Shown here one piece after another: positions 17,478 through 25,324 of a DNA stretch of 64,000 nucleotides (position 1 is its first letter; every line of letters begins with the position of its first letter). The notes beneath the pieces are model-generated. The model searched no databases and was not told where the DNA came from. It was given only the letters and a program-made list of their open reading frames with translations. The stretch lies in contig CAAGEK010000064.1 of the NCBI GenBank assembly GCA_900768845.1, positions 9,773 to 73,772 on the forward strand, read 5' to 3'. Origin of the DNA: Alphaproteobacteria bacterium (lineage in GTDB: Bacteria; Pseudomonadota; Alphaproteobacteria; CAAGCB01; CAG-977). The position numbers and the translations under genes were made by a program.

Positions 17478-17506
17478 AAAAAACTCCGGACGAACCGGAG
17501 TTTTTT
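17478..17506. terminator. Bidirectional terminator between hxlR-type gene and tRNA-His
   Basis: A 12-bp stem AAAAAACTCCGG / CCGGAGTTTTTT with a 5-base loop. The A and T runs on both sides let it serve the regulator on the plus strand and the tRNA on the minus strand. Confidence 0.85.
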
Positions 17507-17510
17507 AAAA

Positions 17511-17588
17511 TGGGGCGAGAGATGAGACTCGAACTCACGACATTCGGAACCACAATCCGACGCTCTAACCAACTGAGCTACACTCGCC
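17511..17588 (-). tRNA. tRNA-His (anticodon GTG)
   Basis: On the minus strand: extra 5' G (G-1) opposite C73, acceptor GCGAGTG / CTCTCGC, D arm GCTC-AGTTGGTTA-GAGC, anticodon stem TCGGA / TCCGA around loop TTGTGGT (anticodon GTG), T loop TTCGAGT, and encoded CCA. The acceptor stem has one T-T mismatch at the 6:67 position; otherwise normal. Confidence 0.94.
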
Positions 17589-17681
17589 ATCGGGACATAG
17601 AGCTTATCTACCGTGCTTTGAATGTTATGTCAACGGTTATTTTTCAAAGGTTTCTCTTTTTTGCGCAAAAGAAGGTATTTC

Positions 17682-17711
17682 TTGAAATATTTCCCGTACT
17701 TTGGTTAGTAT
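17682..17711 (+). promoter_or_regulatory. Possible promoter of glnB-glnA
   Basis: TTGAAA at 17682-17687 and TAGTAT at 17706-17711 with an 18-base spacer, 30 bases before glnB. No clear sigma-54 (GG-n10-GC) site was seen. Weak support. Confidence 0.35.
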
Positions 17712-17741
17712 GAAACCGCAATATTCAAACGGGGTGAAGCC

Positions 17742-18080
17742 ATGAAAAAAGTGGAAGCCATAATCAAGCCGTTCAAGCTGGACGACGTCAGGGACGCGTT
17801 GCAGGAAATCGACGTTCAAGGCATTACTGTCACCGAAGTGAAGGGGTTCGGCCGCCAAAAAGGGCACGCGGAACTTTATCGCGGCGCGGAATACGTCGTT
17901 GATTTCGTGCCAAAGGTCAAATTGGAAATCGTCATTGAGGATTCGCGTGTCGAATCGGTGATTGAAACGGTCGTCCGTGCGGCTCAAACGGGCAAAATCG
18001 GCGACGGAAAAATATTCGTCCTGCCCGTTGAAGACGCCGTGCGCATCCGGACGCACGAGCGCGGGGAAGACGCTCTTTAG
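17742..18080 (+). CDS. glnB: Nitrogen regulatory protein P-II
   Basis: Small trimeric signal protein that senses 2-oxoglutarate and ATP/ADP and controls GlnE and nitrogen regulators. 112 residues, with the start MKKVEAIIKPFKLDDVRDAL, T-loop GRQKGHAELYRGAEYVVDF, whose Tyr51 is the uridylylation site, and the C-terminal signature TGKIGDGKIFVLPVEDAVRIRT. Seventeen bases before glnA, so the two form an operon; this pairing marks it as GlnB rather than GlnK. Confidence 0.96.
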   Translation: MKKVEAIIKPFKLDDVRDALQEIDVQGITVTEVKGFGRQKGHAELYRGAEYVVDFVPKVKLEIVIEDSRVESVIETVVRAAQTGKIGDGKIFVLPVEDAVRIRTHERGEDAL

Positions 18081-18097
18081 CATTTGGGAAAAATTTA

Positions 18098-19519
18098 ATG
18101 AAGCACAATTTTAAAAACGCACGGGATTTGTTGGATTATGTCGCTCGAGAATCCGTGCCGTACGTTGATTTCCGCTTTACGGACTATAAGGGCAAATGGC
18201 ATCACGTCACGTTTCGCAGCGATGTTCTGGACGAAGATATGTTGGATGAAGGCCTGTTGTTCGACGGATCGTCGATTGAAGGGTGGAAAGCCGTCAATGA
18301 ATCGGATATGCAGCTGAAGCCCGATTATTCGACGGCGGTTTCCGATCCGTTCGCGGCGCAAAAAACGCTGTTCGTCACTTGCGACATTCTTGATCCGGTT
18401 ACGGGGACGTCCTATGATCGCGATCCCAGATCCACGGTCAGGAAAGCCGACGCTTATTTGAAATCGACGGGCATCGCCGATACCGTTTATGTCGGAGCCG
18501 AGGCCGAATTTTTCATTTTCGACGACGTGCGCACCAGTTTGAAACCCAATAAGATATCGTTTGAAATTTCGTCCGTCGAAGGCGACAGCATGGCCGACAA
18601 GGAAATCGCCGGAGGCAATCACGGACACCGCCCCGGAGCCAAAGGCGGATATTTCCCCGTCGCTCCGGTCGATTCGGCGAACGATTTGCGTGCGGAAATG
18701 CTGTCCGTGATGGCGGAAATCGGTCTGCCGGTTGACAAGCATCATCACGAAGTCGCCGTCGGCCAGCAGGAATTGGGATTTACGTTTGACGAGATGTTGA
18801 AAACGGCGGATAACGTTCAAGCCTATAAGTACGTCGTGCGCAATGTCGCGCATATGTACGGAAAGACGGCGACGTTCATGCCCAAACCCGTGATGGGGGA
18901 CAACGGTTCGGGAATGCACACGCATTTTTCTTTGTGGAAAGACGGGAAACCTTTGTTCGCCGGAACGGGATATGCCGATTTGTCCGACAAGGCGTTGTAT
19001 TTTATCGGCGGTATCATCAAACACGCCAAAGCATTGAATGCTTTCGCCAATCCCACCACAAACAGCTATAAACGTTTGGTTCCCGGTTTTGAGGCTCCCG
19101 TTTTGCTGGCGTATTCGGCTCGAAACCGTTCGGCGTCCTGCCGTATTCCGTTCGGGACGGGACCGAAATCGAAACGCGTGGAAATCCGTTTTCCGGACAC
19201 TTCAGCCAATCCGTATCTGGCTTTTGCGGCAATGATGATGGCGGGCGTTGACGGGATTGAAAACAAACTTTCCCCCGGCGAGCCGATGGATAAAAACCTG
19301 TACGACCTGCCCCCCGAAGAATTGAAAGACATTCCTTCGGTGGCGACAAGCCTGAAAGAAGCGTTGGACGCGTTGGATTCGGATCGTGCGTTTTTGAAAA
19401 AAGGCGGCGTGTTTTCCGATGAGCTGATTGATTCTTTTTTGGCGGTAAAACGTGCGGAAGTCAGCGAATATGACAGGACGCCGCATCCGTTGGAATTCCG
19501 GATGTATTATTCCGTTTAG
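18098..19519 (+). CDS. glnA: Glutamine synthetase, type I
   Basis: Makes glutamine from glutamate, ammonia and ATP. The 473-residue protein is full length for the GSI-beta class: FDGSSIEGWKAVNESDM, AEFFIFDDVR, the metal-binding GAEAEFF and VDKHHHEVAVGQQELG, ATP loop KPVMGDNGSGMHTHFS, NPTTNSYKRLVPGFEAP, and the adenylylation site NLYDLPPEE with Tyr at about 402. That tyrosine and the presence of glnE at 25.3 kb show adenylylation control. Confidence 0.97.
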   Translation: MKHNFKNARDLLDYVARESVPYVDFRFTDYKGKWHHVTFRSDVLDEDMLDEGLLFDGSSIEGWKAVNESDMQLKPDYSTAVSDPFAAQKTLFVTCDILDPVTGTSYDRDPRSTVRKADAYLKSTGIADTVYVGAEAEFFIFDDVRTSLKPNKISFEISSVEGDSMADKEIAGGNHGHRPGAKGGYFPVAPVDSANDLRAEMLSVMAEIGLPVDKHHHEVAVGQQELGFTFDEMLKTADNVQAYKYVVRNVAHMYGKTATFMPKPVMGDNGSGMHTHFSLWKDGKPLFAGTGYADLSDKALYFIGGIIKHAKALNAFANPTTNSYKRLVPGFEAPVLLAYSARNRSASCRIPFGTGPKSKRVEIRFPDTSANPYLAFAAMMMAGVDGIENKLSPGEPMDKNLYDLPPEELKDIPSVATSLKEALDALDSDRAFLKKGGVFSDELIDSFLAVKRAEVSEYDRTPHPLEFRMYYSV

Positions 19520-19522
19520 GCG

Positions 19523-20863
19523 ATGTCCTTCCGCTTTGCCTTTTGCCTGCTTTTGTTCCTGTGTCTGCCGTTTTGCGTGCAGGCACGGGAAATTTTTTTA
19601 ATCGGTGACGAAGAAACCGAACGCTTGCTTTATTCCTTTCAACGGCCGTTGTTTCAAAAAGCGGGGTTGGACGCAGGAACGGTGAAAATCCGGTTGATCA
19701 AAGACGGAAGCCTGAACGCTTTCGCCGTTCGGGGCGGATATGTTTTCGTGCATACCGGATTGCTGTTGAAAGCGAATGACGCTCAAGAAGTCATTGCCGT
19801 TTTGGCGCATGAAACGGGACACGTCGCCGGCGGTCACATTATCCGGTTGGCCGGAAATGTCGAGCGTGCGCGCAGAAACGTTATGATATCGATGCTGTTG
19901 GGGACGCTTGCGGCGGCGGCGGGCGGGACTCAAGCCGGAGCCGCCGTCATCGCCGGCGGAATGAACGCGACGGAAGGTATGCTTGCCGGATACCGCCGAG
20001 CGGAGGAAAATGCGGCGGATCAGGCGGCCGTTTCCCTGTTAAAAGCGACAGGACACGATTTAAGCGGTTTTGAAAGCGTGATGAAAAAGCTGGAACGTCA
20101 GGAAAGATTGACGCCCGAATATAAAGAAACGGCTTTTCTGCGTTCGCATCCCGCGGTTCGCGAAAGGCTGGAATTCGTTTCGGAAAAGCGAAAGCAGGCG
20201 AAGGAGCCATCCCCTTCGGACATGGAGGCGATGAGCCGTGAAAACGAAGCCTTTAAAAGGGTTCAGGCGAAATTGTACGCTTTTTTGGAACCGTTTGATA
20301 AAACGTTTTTGCGCTATCCCGAATCCGACACGGGAATTGCGGCAAGGTACGCCCGAGCGATTGCCTGTTACCGGAAAGGCCGTTTCGACGACGCTTTGCG
20401 ATTGACGGACGCTCTGATTCGCGATTATCCCTCCGATCCTTATTTTTATGAATTGAAAGGCCAGATGCTGTTTGAAACGGGACGGGCGGAACAGGCCGTT
20501 TCCGCGTATGAAAAAGCGTCCGCCCTTTTGCCGGAATCCGTTTTGATGCGCATCGGTCTGGCACAGGCTCAGATTGAAACGGATCGTCCGGAAATGTTAA
20601 AGGCGGCGGTGAAAAATCTGGAATTTGCGGCGGCGGAGAATTCGGATTTTCCTTTTGTCCGCCGGTTGCAGGCGACCGCTTATTCCCGCACGGGACAAGA
20701 CGGGATGGCGGCGTATGCCATGGCCGAGTATCATTTTTTAAACGGCGATATGCAAAAAGCCGCCCTGTTCGCCCGAAAAGCTCTGGAATCGATTGCCGCC
20801 GGTTCTGCGGCGGGGATGCGCGCCGCGGACATTTCCGCCCGTTCGGAAGAGGCTGAAAACTAA
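19523..20863 (+). CDS. M48 family periplasmic metalloprotease with TPR repeats (BepA-like)
   Basis: Zinc protease probably acting on outer-membrane protein assembly in the periplasm. Of 446 residues, 1-21 are a signal peptide (cut after VQA), the catalytic HETGH is at 96-100, and a third-ligand Glu lies in RRAEENAADQAA near 160. The C-terminal half has helical TPR-like repeats (ARYARAIACYRKGRFDDAL; ELKGQMLFETGRAEQAVSAY). This is the BepA/YfgC layout. It starts 3 bases after glnA, so it may share transcription with nitrogen genes by position only. Confidence 0.88.
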   Translation: MSFRFAFCLLLFLCLPFCVQAREIFLIGDEETERLLYSFQRPLFQKAGLDAGTVKIRLIKDGSLNAFAVRGGYVFVHTGLLLKANDAQEVIAVLAHETGHVAGGHIIRLAGNVERARRNVMISMLLGTLAAAAGGTQAGAAVIAGGMNATEGMLAGYRRAEENAADQAAVSLLKATGHDLSGFESVMKKLERQERLTPEYKETAFLRSHPAVRERLEFVSEKRKQAKEPSPSDMEAMSRENEAFKRVQAKLYAFLEPFDKTFLRYPESDTGIAARYARAIACYRKGRFDDALRLTDALIRDYPSDPYFYELKGQMLFETGRAEQAVSAYEKASALLPESVLMRIGLAQAQIETDRPEMLKAAVKNLEFAAAENSDFPFVRRLQATAYSRTGQDGMAAYAMAEYHFLNGDMQKAALFARKALESIAAGSAAGMRAADISARSEEAEN

Positions 20864-20877
20864 GAATAAAGGCGGTC

Positions 20878-20906
20878 TTGCCAGTTTGTTTTTTTAGGTA
20901 TATCAT
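20878..20906 (+). promoter_or_regulatory. Sigma-70 promoter of the DsbA-like gene
   Basis: TTGCCA at 20878-20883, a 17-base spacer and TATCAT at 20901-20906, 36 bases before the start codon. Confidence 0.6.
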
Positions 20907-20942
20907 CTTACCCGTTAATTATACAACCAAGGGGAAAATAGA

Positions 20943-21692
20943 ATGTTGCGTAATTTGTGTGTAATGTCGTTGATCGCCGCAGCTACGGCTGTTCCTGCGG
21001 CTTCCGAAGCCGCCGTTTTGGGCTTGATGACCAAAGCGGACGTAGACAAAGCGGTCGCGGAATATCTGGATGCGAATCCTCAGGTCGTTGCTCAGGCTCT
21101 GCAGAAATATCAACAGATTCAAGAAGCCGAAAAACAGGCGGCCATTGCCAAAGCGATAGACGCCGTCCGCCCTGCATTGGAACGTGATCCGACTTCTCCG
21201 GTTATCGGAAACCCCGACGGCGACGTGACGGTTGTTGAATTTTTCGATTATCAGTGCGGTTTTTGCAAACGTATGTTCCAGAAAGTTTTGGACGGTGTGA
21301 ACGCCGACGGAAACGTCCGTTGGGTGTTGCGCGATTTGCCGACGCTGGGACCCATTTCCCGCACGGCGGCCAAGGCGAGTCTGGCGGCGCAGAATCAGGG
21401 TAAATTCTTTGAATATCATCAGGCGATGATGACAAATTCCGACCGTTTGGAAACGGATGAAGACGTTTTGAAGGTCGCCAAGAACGCCGGTTTGGATATC
21501 GACCGTTTGAAAGCCGATATGGAATCGCCGGAAATCAACAAGATTTTGAACGATAACGCCCGTTTGGCTCAAGTGGTTCAAACGCAGGGCGTTCCCAACT
21601 TTGTCATCGGCACATATATTTCCCACGGTGCGATGATGGGGAACGAACTGGAGGAAAATATCGCCAAAACGCGTGCGGCGAACAAAAAATAA
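20943..21692 (+). CDS. DsbA-family thiol:disulfide oxidoreductase
   Basis: Periplasmic thioredoxin-fold protein. The 249-residue sequence has a signal peptide (about 1-23), a helical N-terminal extension of about 60 residues (KADVDKAVAEYLDANPQVV, with QKYQQIQEAEKQAAIAKAI) as in the ScsC/Com1-like branch, then the fold with redox centre CGFC at 105-108 and the cis-proline loop GVPNFVIG. The N-terminal helices in such proteins mediate oligomerisation; whether this one oxidises or isomerises is not decided by sequence. Own promoter and terminator. Confidence 0.9.
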   Translation: MLRNLCVMSLIAAATAVPAASEAAVLGLMTKADVDKAVAEYLDANPQVVAQALQKYQQIQEAEKQAAIAKAIDAVRPALERDPTSPVIGNPDGDVTVVEFFDYQCGFCKRMFQKVLDGVNADGNVRWVLRDLPTLGPISRTAAKASLAAQNQGKFFEYHQAMMTNSDRLETDEDVLKVAKNAGLDIDRLKADMESPEINKILNDNARLAQVVQTQGVPNFVIGTYISHGAMMGNELEENIAKTRAANKK

Positions 21693-21710
21693 GCTTTCAA
21701 TTTTTAACGA

Positions 21711-21737
21711 AGCCCCCGATTTTCGGGGGCTTTTTTA
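21711..21737 (+). terminator. Intrinsic terminator of the DsbA-like gene
   Basis: A 9-bp stem AGCCCCCGA / TCGGGGGCT with a 3-base loop and six T. Confidence 0.92.
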
Positions 21738-21885
21738 TCGCCCGTGATGAAACGGAAAAAAGGACGACTTGCCGGATTCAGGACGGATGTTTACGGCAAA
21801 AAACACTCCCGGACAGAGAGGTATTCTTCAGGCGGCCGCGCTTGTCAAATCTTGGCGTTTTTTCGGAGAAATGAAAGCAACGGGA

Positions 21886-24800
21886 CTATTCACCGCGCTG
21901 AAGGGAATCGGTCAGCTCTTTTTCCTTCGCTTTTTTGACGGCGGGCACGTTTGTTTTTTGCAACGGCGGCGGCAGTTCTTCGGATTTGAACAAAACGGTT
22001 TTGGCCGATGAAGAAACGGACGGAGAAGGTTGTGAAGGCGTTTGTGTGCGGGCGTCTTTTTTGCTTAAATCTTCATCCGAATTTGCGATTTTTCCCAACA
22101 ATTCCCTGACCGCTCCGGGGGCAAGCGCGGAAAAGGCGTTTACGGAAATATGCGGAGAGGGCAGCTTTCCCTTTACCGTGTATGTCGGCGCAATCAAACC
22201 GCCGCCTTTTTCTCCGGCAAACAGCTTTCCGATAAGGGGGATTTTGCCCAAAAAGCTGTTGAGGGTGTAAAACGGCACCAACGATCCGCGCATATTGAAA
22301 TATCCGCTGTCCCGATAATATTTCCCGCTCAACGTAATGCCCAGCGACGATCCTGCAACGACGCCGTCTTTGATCGCTACGGCGGCGTCGGTGATGGAAT
22401 AGGGGATTTCCGCACTGTCGAAAGCCAATCCTTCGCCTTTGAACATATCGACAATGCCCGTGAGGGAGGTCAGCATTAAAATGCGGGACAGGACGGGCAT
22501 TTCAACCATTCTGAATTCGGAAACCTTGAGCGTTCCGAATGAAATTTGCAGTTTCGGATCGTATTTGCCTTCGGCTTGCAATTTTCCGCCGCGGATTGAC
22601 GAAATGTAATCCAACGCCGCCAAAGATCCTCCGGCGTCTTCGGAAGCCAGAGAATAAACATATTCCGTTCCGTCGCCGTTCGGGGAAAGCGAAAAATGCA
22701 AAGGGATTTTGTTTTGACCGACCAATCCGACGGCTTTGATTTTTTCCCATGCCGATTCGTTGCGTTTGGCGAAAAGGGCGTTGTTTTCCGTGTATCCTTT
22801 CGAGCTGAGCCATACTTTGTCGAGGGCGGCGTTGATCAGCAAGGATTTTTCAGGATGCGCCCGTTCGGACTTTTCCCTTTTCGCCTCTTTCTTTTCCTTT
22901 GCTTCGGAAGAATCTCCCGCGATCAGACCGCTGATGTCCAAAGATGCGCCGCTCAAGTCGAACTTCAGTGAATTATCGCCGAAACGGATTCGGGCTTTGG
23001 CGTCAGTCCGCCCCGTTTTTACGGAATCGAGCAACAATTCCTTTAAGTCGCCCTTTTCGTCAAAAGTCAATTTCCCGCGGGCGGCGTTTCCCGCCGCGTC
23101 GCTGAGGGAAAAATCGGGAACGTCCGTCAGAACGTCGTCTTTCAACAATAAGGTGACGGATCCTTTGCCGTGAGTGTTCAAGGGCTTTTTCCATCCGACG
23201 GGGCGCAGAAAGATTTCTGCACCTTTGAGATCGAAATCCGTCTTTACCGTCGCCGATCCCGACCGTTTTCCCTTTAAACGCAATGCCGCCTTGACATTTC
23301 CGGAAACGGACGGAGGCACCAGAAGCTTTGAACCGAAATCGAAATGAGCCCGCGTCGCATCGTTCAACGAGGTGTTAAAGGAAATGTCCGTTTTTTCCTG
23401 TTTGTTCCTGTCAAAACTCATTTTGACCGAAAAGTCCGCGGGGCTGGTGAAAAACATTCCCGTTCCGGTCAAACCGACGTCTTTTTCCCGTACTTTCAAC
23501 GTCATGGAAGCCTGTTGCAATCCGTAATCCAACACAATGTCCTTTAAAGAGGCATTTTTGATTTCCGCATCCGCGTTGACTTTGACCTGTTCGTCCGATG
23601 TGAAAGCGTCTCCGATCGGAAAGTCCAAAGTCAGCGTGCCTTTTACCAGTCCTTTCGTCTTTTCGGGACGAACGCCGATTTCCCGTGTCAGATCCAACGG
23701 CGGCTGATCCAAAATCGTCAAAGCGTCTTTCAGACTGCCTTCCAAATCAAGGACGACTTTTCCGTCGGAAAACTCTTTTTCCAAATTGTAAAACGAAACC
23801 AGCCCTTTGGTGACGGAAACACCGTAAGTCGCTCCTTGATTGATATGAATGTCAACGGTTTGGCGGGTCAGATCCAATGTTCCCGCCACGTTTTCGACGG
23901 CGGGCATTCCCTCCATATAGGTTACGTTCGTCCCGCTGATATTGACGGTACCGGCGACACGGTCGCAGTCTATGCCGCTTTCGTCTTTCAATCCGATGAA
24001 ATGCAGGGCGAAGGTTCCTTCATGAATGGTGCCGCCGTGCATATTGTCCCTGACCCAGTCGTGAATTTCGGGTTCGATGACCGCAGGCCAGTAAGAAGGC
24101 AGTTTGTCGACGGGGACGTCCAAAACGGTTGCGTTCATGTCGGCGGAAATGCTTTCCCATCCGTGCGTATCGAAAGCCTTTCCCAATCCGCGAACGGAAA
24201 TGTTCCCGAAGGCGCGCCCCGTGTTCATTTGCAATTCAAAGCCGGTTAAGTCGAATTTGTCGCCTTTGTCGTACCAAGCCCCTTTGAGAGAAAAATTTTT
24301 CAAATCGAAATCGGCAATGACGGGATCGGGCAACAATACGCGTCCCGCGCCGCCTTTGATACGGAACTCGATGCGTTGAATGGCGTCGCGCCAGTCGTCC
24401 GGACGTTTCGATTTTAAAACGGGGGCGATGTCCAGACGGGTTGCCGTTTCAATATCGACGGGGGTGGAAAGTTGTTGCAGGACGGGATATTTTTTTGCGA
24501 CGGACAAGCCCGATACATTGATGTTTTTGACGCCGACGGTCACGATCATGTCGGATTTGTTTTTGCCCCATTCCGCAAGGATGTTGACGTTCAGCGGTTT
24601 TTTTCGGGTTGTCAGCTTTAACCGTCCCGTCAAAGTGTTGCGGGAGCGTTTCTCCGCGTATGTCAGATCGGCTTTCGGAATTTCCCATTCGACATTGTGA
24701 TATTCGTCCGTAACGCGGATTCTGGCGTCAAGCAATGAAAAACGGGAAATGTAAACGTCTTTTTCCAAAAACGCGATGACGTCCCACACGGGAAAAGGCG

Positions 24801-25260
24801 TTTCCGCTTCCGTTTCCGCGCTTTTCCCTTCCGGTTTCGGCAAGGCGTCCGGCGTGGAGCTGATACTTCCGTCTTTTGCAATGTACAAGCGGATGAAGGG
24901 GCGGTGAACGGCTAACGTCCGCAAAGCGATCGTTCCGCGCAGCAACGCCGCAAAACTGAAAGAGAGCGACATTTCCGGCACGGAGGAAATCAAAACGCCG
25001 TCTTTGTTTCTCAGGCTGAAATCCTTGACCACCAGTTTGACGGGGCGGGCGGCTTCCCCCCACGCAAGGACGGCGGATCCGATTTTCAACTTCGCTTCGG
25101 ATTCGGGAATGGCGAAAGCGTGAACGATGTACGGGATGATTTCGTTGGCTTCGATGGGGCCTCTGTGCAAACGCCATAAAAACGCGCCGCCGATTGTCAT
25201 CAGACAGACGACGCACAATTGCAAGAATACGAAAAAGAGTTTGAAAAGCTTGCGCAACAC
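21886..25260 (-). CDS. YhdP-like AsmA-superfamily protein (DUF3971 / AsmA-like C-terminal)
   Basis: A 1124-residue envelope protein starting at GTG 25260 with AAGGGG 8 bases upstream. One N-terminal membrane segment (about 8-30) is followed by a long beta-rich periplasmic region. The layout (N-terminal ATLRTLAVHRPFIRLYIAKDG-like strands, central DUF3971-like YWPAVIEPEIHDWVRDNM, C-terminal LTSLTGIVDMFKGEGLAFDSAEIPYSI and GSLVPFYTLNSFLGKIPLIGKLF) matches the YhdP/AsmA-like family, implicated in phospholipid transport to the outer membrane. The last 90 residues are Lys/Glu/Ser-rich. Divergent from glnE with 64 bases between. Confidence 0.85.
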   Translation of the reverse strand: MLRKLFKLFFVFLQLCVVCLMTIGGAFLWRLHRGPIEANEIIPYIVHAFAIPESEAKLKIGSAVLAWGEAARPVKLVVKDFSLRNKDGVLISSVPEMSLSFSFAALLRGTIALRTLAVHRPFIRLYIAKDGSISSTPDALPKPEGKSAETEAETPFPVWDVIAFLEKDVYISRFSLLDARIRVTDEYHNVEWEIPKADLTYAEKRSRNTLTGRLKLTTRKKPLNVNILAEWGKNKSDMIVTVGVKNINVSGLSVAKKYPVLQQLSTPVDIETATRLDIAPVLKSKRPDDWRDAIQRIEFRIKGGAGRVLLPDPVIADFDLKNFSLKGAWYDKGDKFDLTGFELQMNTGRAFGNISVRGLGKAFDTHGWESISADMNATVLDVPVDKLPSYWPAVIEPEIHDWVRDNMHGGTIHEGTFALHFIGLKDESGIDCDRVAGTVNISGTNVTYMEGMPAVENVAGTLDLTRQTVDIHINQGATYGVSVTKGLVSFYNLEKEFSDGKVVLDLEGSLKDALTILDQPPLDLTREIGVRPEKTKGLVKGTLTLDFPIGDAFTSDEQVKVNADAEIKNASLKDIVLDYGLQQASMTLKVREKDVGLTGTGMFFTSPADFSVKMSFDRNKQEKTDISFNTSLNDATRAHFDFGSKLLVPPSVSGNVKAALRLKGKRSGSATVKTDFDLKGAEIFLRPVGWKKPLNTHGKGSVTLLLKDDVLTDVPDFSLSDAAGNAARGKLTFDEKGDLKELLLDSVKTGRTDAKARIRFGDNSLKFDLSGASLDISGLIAGDSSEAKEKKEAKREKSERAHPEKSLLINAALDKVWLSSKGYTENNALFAKRNESAWEKIKAVGLVGQNKIPLHFSLSPNGDGTEYVYSLASEDAGGSLAALDYISSIRGGKLQAEGKYDPKLQISFGTLKVSEFRMVEMPVLSRILMLTSLTGIVDMFKGEGLAFDSAEIPYSITDAAVAIKDGVVAGSSLGITLSGKYYRDSGYFNMRGSLVPFYTLNSFLGKIPLIGKLFAGEKGGGLIAPTYTVKGKLPSPHISVNAFSALAPGAVRELLGKIANSDEDLSKKDARTQTPSQPSPSVSSSAKTVLFKSEELPPPLQKTNVPAVKKAKEKELTDSLQRGE

Positions 25261-25324
25261 GTCGTAACCCCTTACTCTGAAAAGAATACTATAGAATCTG
25301 CAGTTTTTTCTTTCTACAGATAAT

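Noticed and set aside
21744..21938. A 64-residue plus-strand frame after the DsbA terminator
   Set aside because: No ribosome site, odd composition, and half of it overlaps the 3' end of the YhdP-like gene.
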